This document shows positions 27,108 to 35,197 of a stretch of DNA of 64,000 nt, piece by piece. Location of the stretch: assembly GCA_965197495.1 (NCBI GenBank), contig OZ240210.1, positions 1,612,001 through 1,676,000 on the forward strand, written 5' to 3'. A program made the position numbers and the translations under genes. The notes below the pieces were generated by a model. It was not told where the DNA came from and did not search any database. It saw nothing but the letters and a program-made list of their open reading frames with translations. This DNA comes from SMYC01 sp965197495 (GTDB lineage: Bacteria; Acidobacteriota; Vicinamibacteria; Marinacidobacterales; SMYC01). How positions within the stretch are numbered: the stretch's first letter is position 1; each line of letters opens with the position of its first letter.

Positions 27108-29316
27108 CTGAAGTTCCTGGCTGAAAAAGCCAAGATCCGGTGTTGATCCAATGAGATAGTTGGAATCAATGGTGCTGGCTTCTGTCTACACGGTGATACC
27201 TTTGAGCAGGTCGTAGGCTCTCTGCTGTTTCGAGTCCGGAGTTGTCGTGACATCGAAGGTGGGCTCGTCGGGTCCGGCTTCCGGTCGCCGACATTTGTTT
27301 CGGACGATGTTGCTGAGAAGGCGCAGCAGCGTGCGGAAGCTGGAAGCTCGACTCCCATCGTCAAGCTTCTTGGTGTGTATCTTGCGCAGGGCGGCCTCGG
27401 AGCGCTTCGCCGGAGCAACCGGGTCACGCCTGGCCTTCGCCTGCTGGTCCTCGTCAGAGAATAGCAGCGGCCGCCAAGCCTCCATCATGTGCCACAGGAC
27501 GTAGTAGGCCAGCATGCACAAGAAGACGTGCGCCCGGACTCGGTTTTCGCGCCGGTGACGAATCGGCCGCACCTTTAGGTCCATGCTCTTGAAGGAACGA
27601 AACGCCCTCTCGACCTGGGTCAGCAACTTGTAGCTGCGCACTGTGTCGTCGGTTTTCATCCGCTGCTCAGCAAGACTGGTGCGGATCACGTAGATGCCGT
27701 CAAGGGCAGCTTCCGCAGTGACCTTTGTGTCGTCGATTTCGAAGCTAAAGCTGTCGTCGCGAATGTCCAGCTTGAAGTGCTTGCCGACTTTGTACTTGTT
27801 GAGAACTCTGCCTACCCGCACACCGATTTTATCTTTACCATGCAGCTGACCCCGCCCGATCCGTTGGCGAATCCCTCCGAACTGCTTAGCGATCGTCCCC
27901 ATGTGTCGCTTCCACCGCTGGAGCCGTTTGTTGGCGAGCTCAGAGTTGCCGTTGGCGAGGCGCGAGGCGTCGGCATCCATCGTTGTCTCGTCTAGCTCGA
28001 AGTCGAAACCGTCGTCACGGATGTCGAGCCTGTAGTACCTGCCGACCTTGTACTTGTTGAGGAGCTTTTTCACTGCAGCACGGATGTCCTCCTTGCCCTG
28101 CAAACGGCGCCGCTCGACCATCCGACAAACTTTCTCCAGCTCCTTGCAGGTCGCTTCGAGCAGAGCACGGCGCTTGTGACGCCGCCTCTCGGCCAGCTCC
28201 GGATTGTGGCAAGCGACCAGCCTCTCGTTGGGGAAATCCGGGTGCGTCACCTCAAACAGATTCCGCTCGTCGAATAGCCCCATCTGGAGCACCCCATCGT
28301 TAATGAGCTTGCGAATCGGTTCGGGACGCAGAGCGGTAATCCAGTCGACACCGTCCATCTCCCGCAACTCGTCGATCTGGGTCTGGGTGATCATTCCGCG
28401 GTCGCCCACCATCACAAACTGCTCGATGCCGAAGCGCTCTTGCACCTTTTCTACCTGAGGCAACAGCGTTTTGGGATCGCCCGTGTTGCCCTCAAAGACC
28501 GATACCGACACGGGGATGCCGCGTTCGTTGGTCAGCAGACCGTAGTTGATCTGCAGCTTGCCTTTCTTGCCGTCACGGTCGTATCCGAGGCGGGCGATCG
28601 GACAACTCACACCCTCGAAGTAGCTTGAGGTTAGGTCATAGAGCGCCAGGCCATCGTTTTGGAGATGGCGCGCCGCGAGTTTTTTTTCGATGACCTCCTG
28701 GCGTTTGAGAACCCAGTCCATGGCGGCATAGAGATCGTCTTCGCGGGCATCGCTCACCCCCAGGATTTCGGGCAGTGTGGTTGTGTGCCACCACTGGCTA
28801 GTCGCCAGCTTCGACTGCGGTTCGAGGATCCGGGCGACTACCATGGCCACGACCAAATCCCGCTCTGGTGAGTGTCGAGAACCAACGAGCTTTTCGAAAC
28901 CGAGCTGTCTCATGGCGCTGAGCACCGCGTCGACGTGGCCATGGTGCCGGGAGCCGTTCTCGACGATTTTGAAGGCGACTTCAACCGAGACGAGCTTTTC
29001 CCCTTTGAGAATGCGTCGGATGGCGTCGACTGCGTCCATGGGCAATTTGGACAAGTTAGCGAGCGTGCGCTTGCGGACGTTTCCGCCCACCCGATAGGAC
29101 TCACGCAGCAGGACCGCGGGGGTAGAGTTGCGATTGGGGATGATGTGGGTATGCATGCCCACCATAATAGCCTATGTATCAATGTGTATCAAATCATAAA
29201 AGGCTTTAGACATGCCTACATATTGCATCCCAAAATTAGCCTCTCGGCGTCCCTAAAGACGCGTAATCATTGGGGATTCACACTGTCAGTGGGTTCATTC
29301 GACCAAGGAACTTCAG
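27108..29316 (-). mobile_element. IS1634-type insertion sequence, copy 1 (2209 bp)
   Basis: The element starts CTGAAGTTCCTGGC and ends with the inverse of CTGAAGTTCCTTGG, and is flanked by an exact 6-bp direct repeat GCTAGG (27102-27107 and 29317-29322). It has a single transposase gene. A second copy of the same length, 2209 bp, lies at 49891-52099 with its own target duplication. The near identity of the two copies points to recent movement. The family call rests on the transposase. Confidence 0.95.
27186..29165 (-). CDS. IS1634-family transposase (copy 1)
   Basis: A 659-residue DDE transposase of the IS1634 branch of the IS4-like group: HIIPNRNSTPAVLLRESYR at the start, a central catalytic region with GLALYDLTSSYFEG (first D), FVMVGDRGMITQTQ (second D), and TSLAEQRMKTDDTVRSYKLLTQVERAFRSFKSMDLKVRP carrying the final acidic residue. 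HVFLCMLAYYVL follows, as in this family. It differs at only a few residues from the second copy (for example T against I near residue 6). Length is usual for long IS1634 members. Confidence 0.93.
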   Translation of the reverse strand: MVGMHTHIIPNRNSTPAVLLRESYRVGGNVRKRTLANLSKLPMDAVDAIRRILKGEKLVSVEVAFKIVENGSRHHGHVDAVLSAMRQLGFEKLVGSRHSPERDLVVAMVVARILEPQSKLATSQWWHTTTLPEILGVSDAREDDLYAAMDWVLKRQEVIEKKLAARHLQNDGLALYDLTSSYFEGVSCPIARLGYDRDGKKGKLQINYGLLTNERGIPVSVSVFEGNTGDPKTLLPQVEKVQERFGIEQFVMVGDRGMITQTQIDELREMDGVDWITALRPEPIRKLINDGVLQMGLFDERNLFEVTHPDFPNERLVACHNPELAERRRHKRRALLEATCKELEKVCRMVERRRLQGKEDIRAAVKKLLNKYKVGRYYRLDIRDDGFDFELDETTMDADASRLANGNSELANKRLQRWKRHMGTIAKQFGGIRQRIGRGQLHGKDKIGVRVGRVLNKYKVGKHFKLDIRDDSFSFEIDDTKVTAEAALDGIYVIRTSLAEQRMKTDDTVRSYKLLTQVERAFRSFKSMDLKVRPIRHRRENRVRAHVFLCMLAYYVLWHMMEAWRPLLFSDEDQQAKARRDPVAPAKRSEAALRKIHTKKLDDGSRASSFRTLLRLLSNIVRNKCRRPEAGPDEPTFDVTTTPDSKQQRAYDLLKGITV

Positions 29317-29322
29317 GCTAGG

Positions 29323-29536
29323 CGGCGGGAATAATTTGTCTTGCAATGGATTGACGAATCGACTCAGGCGATTCAGGATGTGAGGCCAGTTGGTTTTGAG
29401 CTGCTCATCGAGAAGCTGCTGTGCCGCGTGGGCATCCTCAACCCAGGTAAAGCAGTTTTCCCGGCGCCGATATTGAATGCCAGCCTTATCCATCTCAACG
29501 GCGAGCCATTCACGGCCGTTGACGTAGACCTGAACA
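29323..29536 (-). pseudogene. Internal fragment of a recurrent uncharacterised gene (same family as 48792-49775)
   Basis: Minus-strand reading gives VYVNGREWLAVEMDKAGIQ, then ENCFTWVEDAHAAQQLLDEQ, NWPHILNRLSRFVNP and DKLFPP. From ENCFTW on it is nearly identical to the first part of the ORF at 48792-49775, in opposite orientation. The frame breaks at one end into the IS1634 target site and at the other into a truncated four-helix-bundle gene. I recall this NGREWL...DLHRRA family as a large, often multi-copy conserved protein without a known function; that is memory, not a search result. Confidence 0.6.
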
Positions 29537-29859
29537 AGCTAGTCAAGGGTTTGTACCAGGCCACCGGCCACTTCCCAACCGAAGAGAAGTTCGGCTTGAC
29601 GGCTCAGATGCGCCGAGCGGCGGTTTCCATCCCGGCGAATATTGCTGAGGGCTGTGGACGCGGTTCAGACCGGGATATGGCCCGCTTTCTTCAAATGAGT
29701 ATGGGCTCAGCAAGCGAGCTCGAATACGAACTGCTCCTTGCCCACGAGCTCGGGTTGCTCGATAGCCAAAGTCTTCAGGAGCTTGCCGAGCGAACCACCG
29801 AGGTCAAGCGTATGCTCGCCTCTCTCATCCGGAGGCTCGAATCCGGAGCTGACCGCTGA
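29537..29859 (+). pseudogene. Four-helix-bundle protein (23S rRNA intervening-sequence type), 5'-truncated copy
   Basis: From LVKGLYQATGHFPTEEKFGL to LIRRLES the protein matches the intact 118-residue copy encoded at 45977-46333, but the first 15 codons (MKDFRDLKVWEKAHQ) are missing. An apparent longer ORF from 29341 arises only because the antisense of the neighbouring gene fragment happens to be open. The family (TIGR02436 type) was first seen in 23S rRNA intervening sequences and is related in fold to the Avd protein of diversity-generating retroelements; free-standing members have no firm function. The stop is followed by the GC-rich palindrome. Confidence 0.75.
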
Positions 29860-29940
29860 ATGCTGACCGCTGACCGCTCGCGGCGGAGCCGTCCTCCAAT
29901 TTGGTTGCGGCTCCGCCGCGCTGTGCCTCTGTGGCCATCC
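29848..29940 (+). repeat. Interspersed GC-rich palindrome, copy A (core hairpin 29880-29919)
   Basis: The core is GCGGCGGAGCCG, a 16-base spacer TCCTCCAATTTGGTTG, and the exact inverse CGGCTCCGCCGC. It is preceded by a CTGACCGCTGAATG-like repeat and followed by CTGTGCCTCTGTGGCC. The same unit occurs at 45910-45949 (inverse), 49829-49868 and 52286-52325. Here and at copy B it sits right behind the four-helix-bundle gene. Confidence 0.9.
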
Positions 29941-29963
29941 CCTTTGGTTGCGCCAGCAGCCTG

Positions 29964-31763
29964 CTAGACTTCGAGGCCGATCGAGCGCATCAAATCGAGC
30001 GCGTTGCTCTTCTTCACGACACCGTCCCGCATGATGTAGTCGAAGTGGACTTTGCCGTCTACGATCTCGTCTTCGAAATGCACGTTGATCGCTCGGTCCC
30101 CGAGCGCATCGGCGAGCTTCGAGAGCGCGAGGTCGTGGGTCGTGATGAAGCCGACGGCGCCACGATCGACGAGACCACGCACAACGGCGTCCGCGCCGAT
30201 GCGACGGTCGTGCGAGTTCGTCCCATGAAGGATCTCGTCGAGCAAGAAAAGAACGGTCCCCTCTTTCGCTCCGGAGAGCTCCATGACTTGTCGGAGCCGG
30301 AGGATCTCGGCGTAGAAGTGTGAGATGCCGTCTTGAAGCGAGTCCACGATCCGGATGGATGCGGCGACGATGAGAGGCGAGAGCGTCAGCTTGCGCGCAC
30401 GAACAGGCGCGCCCGCGAGCGCGAGCACCGTATTGACACCCACAGCGCGCAGAAAGGTGCTCTTCCCCGACATGTTCGAGCCCGAGATGACGAGAAGCCG
30501 GAGCTCGCCGCCGAAGCGCACGTCGTTGCGCACGACGAGGTCCTCCGGTATCAGGGGATGCCCGATCCCTTCGGCATCGAACAAGACGCGATCCTCCACG
30601 ATCGTCGGAAAGTAATCGTCGGGATGCTCGAAGGCATAAGTCGCGAGCGCGAGAAGTGCTTCGAGCTCTCCGACCGCGTCGAGCCAGCGCGCCACTTCGC
30701 TCCCCGAGTCGCGGCGCCACGACTCGATCGCGAAGGCGAACTGCGTACCCCAAAGGAGGATCGCCGCGAACGGCAGGAATAGCTGATTGCGGCGCGCATC
30801 GAGGTAGTCGACGAGGCGGCCGAGCTGGCGGATGCGTTTCGAGGCGGTCGAAGATCCCGAGAAGGTCAGCGCCTTCTGAAGCGACACGAGCCGCGGCGCG
30901 CTGAAGCTCTCGCCTTCGAGCCGCTCGAGCAGGGACGACAACACGCCGAGATCGCTCGCGGGACCTGCGGCCCCCGCGAGCAAGGAACGCACGCGCGGCC
31001 GGTACAAAAACGCAAAGGTTGCGCTCACGAGAATCAGCAGAAGAAAAGGCAGCCGCGTCCACCACGACGCGAGCCAGCCGATGCCGGCAATGAGCGACGC
31101 CACGCCAAGAGCGAGCGCGAGCCCGCGCGCGACCATCGACGTGAGCACGGGCGGCTCGGTGGCCCAGCTCGAAAGCGTCTCGGAGTCGGCCGACTCCCCG
31201 AGCTCGTCGTGCTCGCTCGCGAGGCTCTCTCGGAGATCGACGAGCGGCGCGAGCTCGGCCACAGCCGCCTGGCGCGCGCGCACGGTGTCAGGGCTCGCCG
31301 GCGCGAGAAGCCAGGACGCGAGTGTTTTCGTCCCCCAAGGGCTTCCCGTCGTCGCGAGAAGCTCGAAGAGCGACGCTTCCCCAAAGATGTCGAGATCGCC
31401 TGCATGAGGATGTTTGGGGTCGAGGTAGGAAGCGCCCTGATAGCCCTTCCCGATCCACGCATCCGATAGACGGTCGAGACCTCTTCGATAAAAGCTCGCC
31501 GCCCGCTCCATCCGCCGCAGCGCCCCGTAGAGACCGCCGTGCCAATAAAGCAGCACAAAGAACACGATGACGGGAAAGAGAAGCCACGGCCACGCTACTT
31601 GTTCGGTCTCGAAGACGAACCAGGCAAGTGCTATACCCGCGACGAAGATCGCGAGCCGCGCGTAGGCGACCAGCGCGACGTTCTTGCGGCGCGCCTCGGC
31701 TTCGGCCTGTTTCTGCACGAGCCGGTTCTGGTAGAGCTCTTCGACCTCGGCGCGCGGCGTCAT
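29964..31763 (-). CDS. Membrane-associated MutS-family ATPase
   Basis: A 599-residue protein with two N-terminal hydrophobic segments (about residues 30-47 and 57-72) and two more near residues 215-255, then a MutS-type core and ABC ATPase: Walker A SGSNMSGKSTFLR near residue 430, signature-like LQDGISHFYAEI, Walker B FLLDEILHGTN and FITTHDL. It lacks the mismatch-recognition FXE domain, so it is not classical MutS; similar membrane-linked MutS homologues of unknown role occur in Acidobacteriota and Bacteroidota. It begins one base after the ruvA stop, so it is an extension of the yebC-ruvC-ruvA operon. Confidence 0.88.
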   Translation of the reverse strand: MTPRAEVEELYQNRLVQKQAEAEARRKNVALVAYARLAIFVAGIALAWFVFETEQVAWPWLLFPVIVFFVLLYWHGGLYGALRRMERAASFYRRGLDRLSDAWIGKGYQGASYLDPKHPHAGDLDIFGEASLFELLATTGSPWGTKTLASWLLAPASPDTVRARQAAVAELAPLVDLRESLASEHDELGESADSETLSSWATEPPVLTSMVARGLALALGVASLIAGIGWLASWWTRLPFLLLILVSATFAFLYRPRVRSLLAGAAGPASDLGVLSSLLERLEGESFSAPRLVSLQKALTFSGSSTASKRIRQLGRLVDYLDARRNQLFLPFAAILLWGTQFAFAIESWRRDSGSEVARWLDAVGELEALLALATYAFEHPDDYFPTIVEDRVLFDAEGIGHPLIPEDLVVRNDVRFGGELRLLVISGSNMSGKSTFLRAVGVNTVLALAGAPVRARKLTLSPLIVAASIRIVDSLQDGISHFYAEILRLRQVMELSGAKEGTVLFLLDEILHGTNSHDRRIGADAVVRGLVDRGAVGFITTHDLALSKLADALGDRAINVHFEDEIVDGKVHFDYIMRDGVVKKSNALDLMRSIGLEV

Positions 31764-32366
31764 CTATCCGGAGAGCTCGCGCAGTACTCTTTTGAGCGCG
31801 TCTTCGAAGGACAGCTCCGGCTCGTCGCGCGCGACGGCGAGAGCCGCTTTCTCGGATTGCGGCCTCGGGAAGCCGAGATTCACGAGCGCCGAAATGAGAT
31901 CCTCACCGAGGGAAGACGCGAGGTCCATGTCCTCGCGGGCGACGCCGTTATCGTAAGCCGCGACTTCCGGCATCTTGTCCCGAAGCTCGAGGATGAGTCG
32001 CTCCGCCGTTTTCTTGCCGACGCCGGGGATCGCGTATAAACGGCGGCGGTCCCCGCGCCGGATCGAGTCGATGAGCGTCTGTGGCTCGAGACCCGACATC
32101 ACTTTGAGCGCGAGCGACGGGCCGACCCCCGCAACCCCAATCAGACGATGGAACAAAAGCTGCTCTTTGCCGGAGAAGAAGCCGTAAAGCGCGAGCGTGT
32201 CTTCACGCACATGAGTGTGGATCTGAAGCGCGACGCCCTCGCCTTGATTGGGAAGCTCGTAATAGGTCGATACCGGGATCGAGACTTTGTAGCCGACGCC
32301 GCCCGCGAGCACGACCACGTGGTCGGGTTTTTTCTCGTGCAGCTTGCCTTCGAGATAGGAGATCAC
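31764..32366 (-). CDS. ruvA: Holliday junction binding protein RuvA
   Basis: RuvA binds four-way junctions and recruits RuvB. From the GTG at 32366 the protein is 200 residues, the usual size: ISYLEGKL at the start, FFSGKEQLLFHRLIGVAGVGPSLALKVMS and IPGVGKKTAERLILELRDKM (the helix-hairpin-helix pair), and the C-terminal domain III (LVNLGFPRPQSEKAA). This GTG overlaps the ruvC stop as GTGA, which fixes the start; a longer frame from 32414 would run into ruvC. Confidence 0.96.
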   Translation of the reverse strand: MISYLEGKLHEKKPDHVVVLAGGVGYKVSIPVSTYYELPNQGEGVALQIHTHVREDTLALYGFFSGKEQLLFHRLIGVAGVGPSLALKVMSGLEPQTLIDSIRRGDRRRLYAIPGVGKKTAERLILELRDKMPEVAAYDNGVAREDMDLASSLGEDLISALVNLGFPRPQSEKAALAVARDEPELSFEDALKRVLRELSG

Positions 32367-32860
32367 GTGGACGACGACACTTTCGCAGCAAAGCGAAGCT
32401 GATTTGCGTGGCAAATGGCAATCGCGAGTGCGTCGGCCGCATCGTGAGGCTCAGGCGGGCGCTCGAGCTCGAGGAGCACGGCAACCATGCGCTGTACTTG
32501 CTCTTTGTCCGCGCGCCCGTAGCCGACGACGGCCAGTTTGACCTCGAGCGGTGAATATTCGTGAACCGGGATGCCTCGCGTCACCCCGGCGAGAATAGCG
32601 ACGCCGCGGACATGACCGAGCTTGAGGGCGCTCTTCACGTTCATGGCATAGAACAGGCCCTCGACCACCATCTGCCCGGGGCGATGCTCGTCGAGCACCT
32701 CCACGATGCCATCGTGGATGAGTCGGAGCTTTTCCGGAAAGCTCCGCATCGAGTGCGTCCGGATGACACCCTCGGTCACGAGAGCGGTGCGCGTGCCGTC
32801 GGACTCGATCACGCCGTAGCCAGTGACCTGAGAGCCAGGGTCGATCCCGAGAATCCTCAT
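32363..32860 (-). CDS. ruvC: Holliday junction resolvase RuvC
   Basis: A 165-residue resolvase that cuts Holliday junctions. The catalytic acids are visible: D in ILGIDPGSQVTGYG, E in VVEGLFYAMNVKSALKLGH, and the two D in PHDAADALAIAICHAN. It is followed by ruvA with a four-base overlap and preceded by yebC with 16 bases between, the standard yebC-ruvC-ruvA order. Confidence 0.97.
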   Translation of the reverse strand: MRILGIDPGSQVTGYGVIESDGTRTALVTEGVIRTHSMRSFPEKLRLIHDGIVEVLDEHRPGQMVVEGLFYAMNVKSALKLGHVRGVAILAGVTRGIPVHEYSPLEVKLAVVGYGRADKEQVQRMVAVLLELERPPEPHDAADALAIAICHANQLRFAAKVSSST

Positions 32861-32876
32861 TGGCTCGAGCCCAAGG

Positions 32877-33629
32877 CTATTTGGACATTGCGGCTTCGAT
32901 CTCTTCTTCGTCGATATCGAAGTTGGCCCAGACGTTCGTCAGATCTTCGAGATCTTCGAGGGCGTTCATGAGCTTGAGCATCTGCTTTGCCTGCTTGCCG
33001 GTGAGCTTGACGCTCGTTTGGGGAATCATCGCGATCTCTTCGGCTTCGATGCTGATGTTCTTCGCCGTGAGGGCGTCATGAACGGCTTGAAAGCTTTCGG
33101 GAAGCGTTAAGACTTCCCAGTGGCCGCCATCTTCGTTGACGTCGTCGGCGCCGGCTTCGAGAGCGGCTTCGAGAAGCACCTCTTCGTCTACGTTCTCCCG
33201 GGCGACGACGATGTAGCCTTTCTTGTCGAACAGCCAGTTGACCGACCCGGACTCACCGAGATTGCCACCATATTTCGAGAAGAAATGGCGCACTTCGCTC
33301 ACGGTGCGGTTCTTGTTGTCCGTCGTCGCTTCGATAAAGACCGCAACGCCCCCGGGACCATAGCCTTCGTAGTGCACTTCTTCGAGGTTGTAGCCTTCGA
33401 GCTCGCCCGTGCCTTTTTTGATGGCACGCTCGATGTTGTCCTTCGGCATATTGGCCGCTTTGCCCTTCTCGACAGCGAGCCGAAGACGAGGATTGAACTC
33501 CACGTCACCGCCGCCGATCCGGGCGGCCACGGTGATTTCCTTGATGATCCCGGTAAACGCTTTACCGCGTTTGGCATCCGCCGCCGATTTCTTGTGCTTG
33601 ATGGAATGCCACTTAGAATGTCCAGACAT
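32877..33629 (-). CDS. yebC: YebC/PmpR family protein
   Basis: A 250-residue YebC-family protein beginning at MSGHSKWHSIKHKKSAADAK, the invariant family start; a start seven codons upstream is in frame but not typical. Other landmarks are NMPKDNIERAIKKGTGELEG, YEGYGPGGVAVFIEATTDNKNR and NLGESGSVNWLFDKKG. Members act as transcription regulators, and recent work on relatives also links them to translation of proline-rich stretches. It heads the ruv operon. Confidence 0.96.
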   Translation of the reverse strand: MSGHSKWHSIKHKKSAADAKRGKAFTGIIKEITVAARIGGGDVEFNPRLRLAVEKGKAANMPKDNIERAIKKGTGELEGYNLEEVHYEGYGPGGVAVFIEATTDNKNRTVSEVRHFFSKYGGNLGESGSVNWLFDKKGYIVVARENVDEEVLLEAALEAGADDVNEDGGHWEVLTLPESFQAVHDALTAKNISIEAEEIAMIPQTSVKLTGKQAKQMLKLMNALEDLEDLTNVWANFDIDEEEIEAAMSK

Positions 33630-33695
33630 AGCCGCAAAATCGTAGCACACCTCTCCTTTCCTTCAAAAGATGGGCTCGGTGCAAATGAGGATGAA

Positions 33696-33789
33696 AGGGG
33701 AGGTGGGGATAACTGAAAGAGGCCTGGAGATAAGGAGATTGTACTAGCCGTTTTTCACCCCCACATCCCCTCCTATCCCCACCTCCCCT
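33696..33789. repeat. Perfect 16-bp inverted repeat with 62-bp spacer between yebC and the SerK-like gene
   Basis: AGGGGAGGTGGGGATA at 33696-33711 is exactly complementary to TATCCCCACCTCCCCT at 33774-33789. The spacer adds shorter purine-rich and pyrimidine-rich pieces (GGAGATAAGGAG, CCCCCACATCCCC) that can extend pairing. It lies downstream of the SerK-like gene and upstream of yebC, both on the minus strand. It may be a terminator-like or mobile palindrome; there is no T-run. Confidence 0.8.
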
Positions 33790-33802
33790 CGCCTTACCAA
33801 GC

Positions 33803-34627
33803 TCAATCATCAAAAACGAACGTCGGCTCCTGGTAGTAGCGGACTTCGTGCTTTCTGACCTTGTGCTGGATCTGATCGGCGAGCCAACGCCTTTTCTCCT
33901 CGAGGGGAAGGTTCGACTTCAGAAGCGGCAGGCGAAGGTTGAAGCCGAGAACACGGCGGGGGACGAGGATGCGGGTCACGCCCGAGGGCAGGCGGTCCTC
34001 TGCCTCGGCGACGGCGCGCAGCACGTCCTTCGAAAAATTCGGAAACATCACGACAGCTCCGAAATGCGGGTGCTGCTCTTTGAGCGATGCGATATCTGAG
34101 TGATTGACCCTGTCCATCCGCGCTTCGCGGCTGTAATAGATGTCTACCATCGCGCGCAAGTGTTGCACCCGATCTTTCATCGACCCCGGAGCTCTCAGGT
34201 GTAGAGCCTCAGAACCCCCGGTCAAGATGCTTCCGAGATAGTCGAGATCGCCCTTGGGCGCATTCTCAACGAGCTCGATGCCGTCGGCGCCCCGCACGTA
34301 CTCCGCTAGCTCGCGCGCTTCGATGTCCCGAACAACATGGTTCCAATGGCGCACTTCGAGTGCGGGGTCCTCGAAGGACTCGACTTGAACGAGCAGGTGC
34401 GGGATGTCGAGATGCTCGAGGGCGGAAACACGATTAGCGCCATCGAGCAGTAAGAATCGATCGCTGCCAGGAAGACTCGCCACGATGGGCGGATTTCTCA
34501 GAATACCGTCCGCGGATAAGCGATCGAGAAGCCGCGCGACGCGCTCGAGATCGACTTCCTCGTGTAGCAGAAGATCGGAAACAGAAACAATCCGAAGATC
34601 GGGAAACCCTCCGTGAGACTGACTCAT
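33803..34627 (-). CDS. SerK/SbnI-like ParB-fold protein (possible free-serine kinase)
   Basis: A 274-residue protein similar in layout to SbnI and archaeal SerK: an N-terminal ParB/Srx-like domain (LRIVSVSDLLLHEEVDLERV, DGILRNPPIVA, LLDGANRVSALEHLDIP) and a C-terminal part LPSGVTRILVPRRVLGFNLRLPLL ... WLADQIQHKVRKHEVRYYQE that matches SbnI closely by eye. Known members make O-phosphoserine from serine with ADP or ATP; SbnI also regulates siderophore genes. The catalytic glutamate cannot be placed with certainty. It follows an XRE regulator gene by 40 bases. Confidence 0.7.
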   Translation of the reverse strand: MSQSHGGFPDLRIVSVSDLLLHEEVDLERVARLLDRLSADGILRNPPIVASLPGSDRFLLLDGANRVSALEHLDIPHLLVQVESFEDPALEVRHWNHVVRDIEARELAEYVRGADGIELVENAPKGDLDYLGSILTGGSEALHLRAPGSMKDRVQHLRAMVDIYYSREARMDRVNHSDIASLKEQHPHFGAVVMFPNFSKDVLRAVAEAEDRLPSGVTRILVPRRVLGFNLRLPLLKSNLPLEEKRRWLADQIQHKVRKHEVRYYQEPTFVFDD

Positions 34628-34667
34628 GGGACAGTAGTGTAACGAGCTTCGGATGTTCGGTCGACGC

Positions 34668-35024
34668 CTAGTTTGCCGTCTTCTTCCGGGGGTTGTTCCT
34701 TTTCTTCACCCTCGTCACGAGCTCGTCGATCTCTCTTTCTGAAAGCCCGTCGATAGCGCGCAAAACGCGTCCGGCGCTCGCCGGCTGGCGACGGATGATG
34801 CGTCTCAAGTCGGCGCCGACCCGGCCGGCGAGGGCGAGAAACTCGTCCGTGTTCTGATCGAGCGCCTTCGCGATCTTGATAACTTTCTTCTCGGCGGGAG
34901 GCGGGAATACGTCACGCTCGATGGGCGCGAGATAAGTCGGACTCATCCCGACTTTTCTAGCAAATTGAGCGATGCTGACGTTTTGTTCCTCTCGCAGCTT
35001 ACGAACCGTCCTTCCGAATTTCAT
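34668..35024 (-). CDS. XRE-family transcriptional regulator
   Basis: A 118-residue helix-turn-helix protein: FGRTVRKLREEQNVSIAQFARKVGMSPTYLAPIERDVFPPPAEKKVIKIAKAL is a Cro/C1-type HTH, followed by a short alpha-helical tail and a basic end. The ATG at 35024 is chosen because a GGAGGGAGG ribosome site lies just upstream; the longer frame from 35102 has no such site. It probably controls the SerK-like gene that follows, possibly itself as well. Confidence 0.88.
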   Translation of the reverse strand: MKFGRTVRKLREEQNVSIAQFARKVGMSPTYLAPIERDVFPPPAEKKVIKIAKALDQNTDEFLALAGRVGADLRRIIRRQPASAGRVLRAIDGLSEREIDELVTRVKKRNNPRKKTAN

Positions 35025-35177
35025 GGTGGATCGCCTCCCTCCTGAGTTGGCGTTCTCGCAGGCTGCGGCCACGGATGGGCAGAAGGTCGTACTTGCTACC
35101 AAAGGGAGTACTGAACCTTACTTTGATTCCGGACCGCGTGAGCTTCAGAAGCCTAGGACGAGAGGATTCTAATCGGC

Positions 35178-35195
35178 TTGACGTCGGAGCGTCAA
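35178..35195 (-). terminator. Short hairpin after the binding-protein gene
   Basis: TTGACG, six bases, CGTCAA lies three bases after the stop of the substrate-binding protein gene. The stem is only six base pairs and lacks a following T-run, so termination is a weak suggestion; it could also be an operator near the XRE gene. Confidence 0.25.
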
Positions 35196-35197
35196 AT

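Noticed and set aside
29341..29859. Plus ORF of 172 codons taken as one gene
   Set aside because: The first 65 codons are antisense of another gene's fragment; only the part from 29537 matches the four-helix-bundle family.
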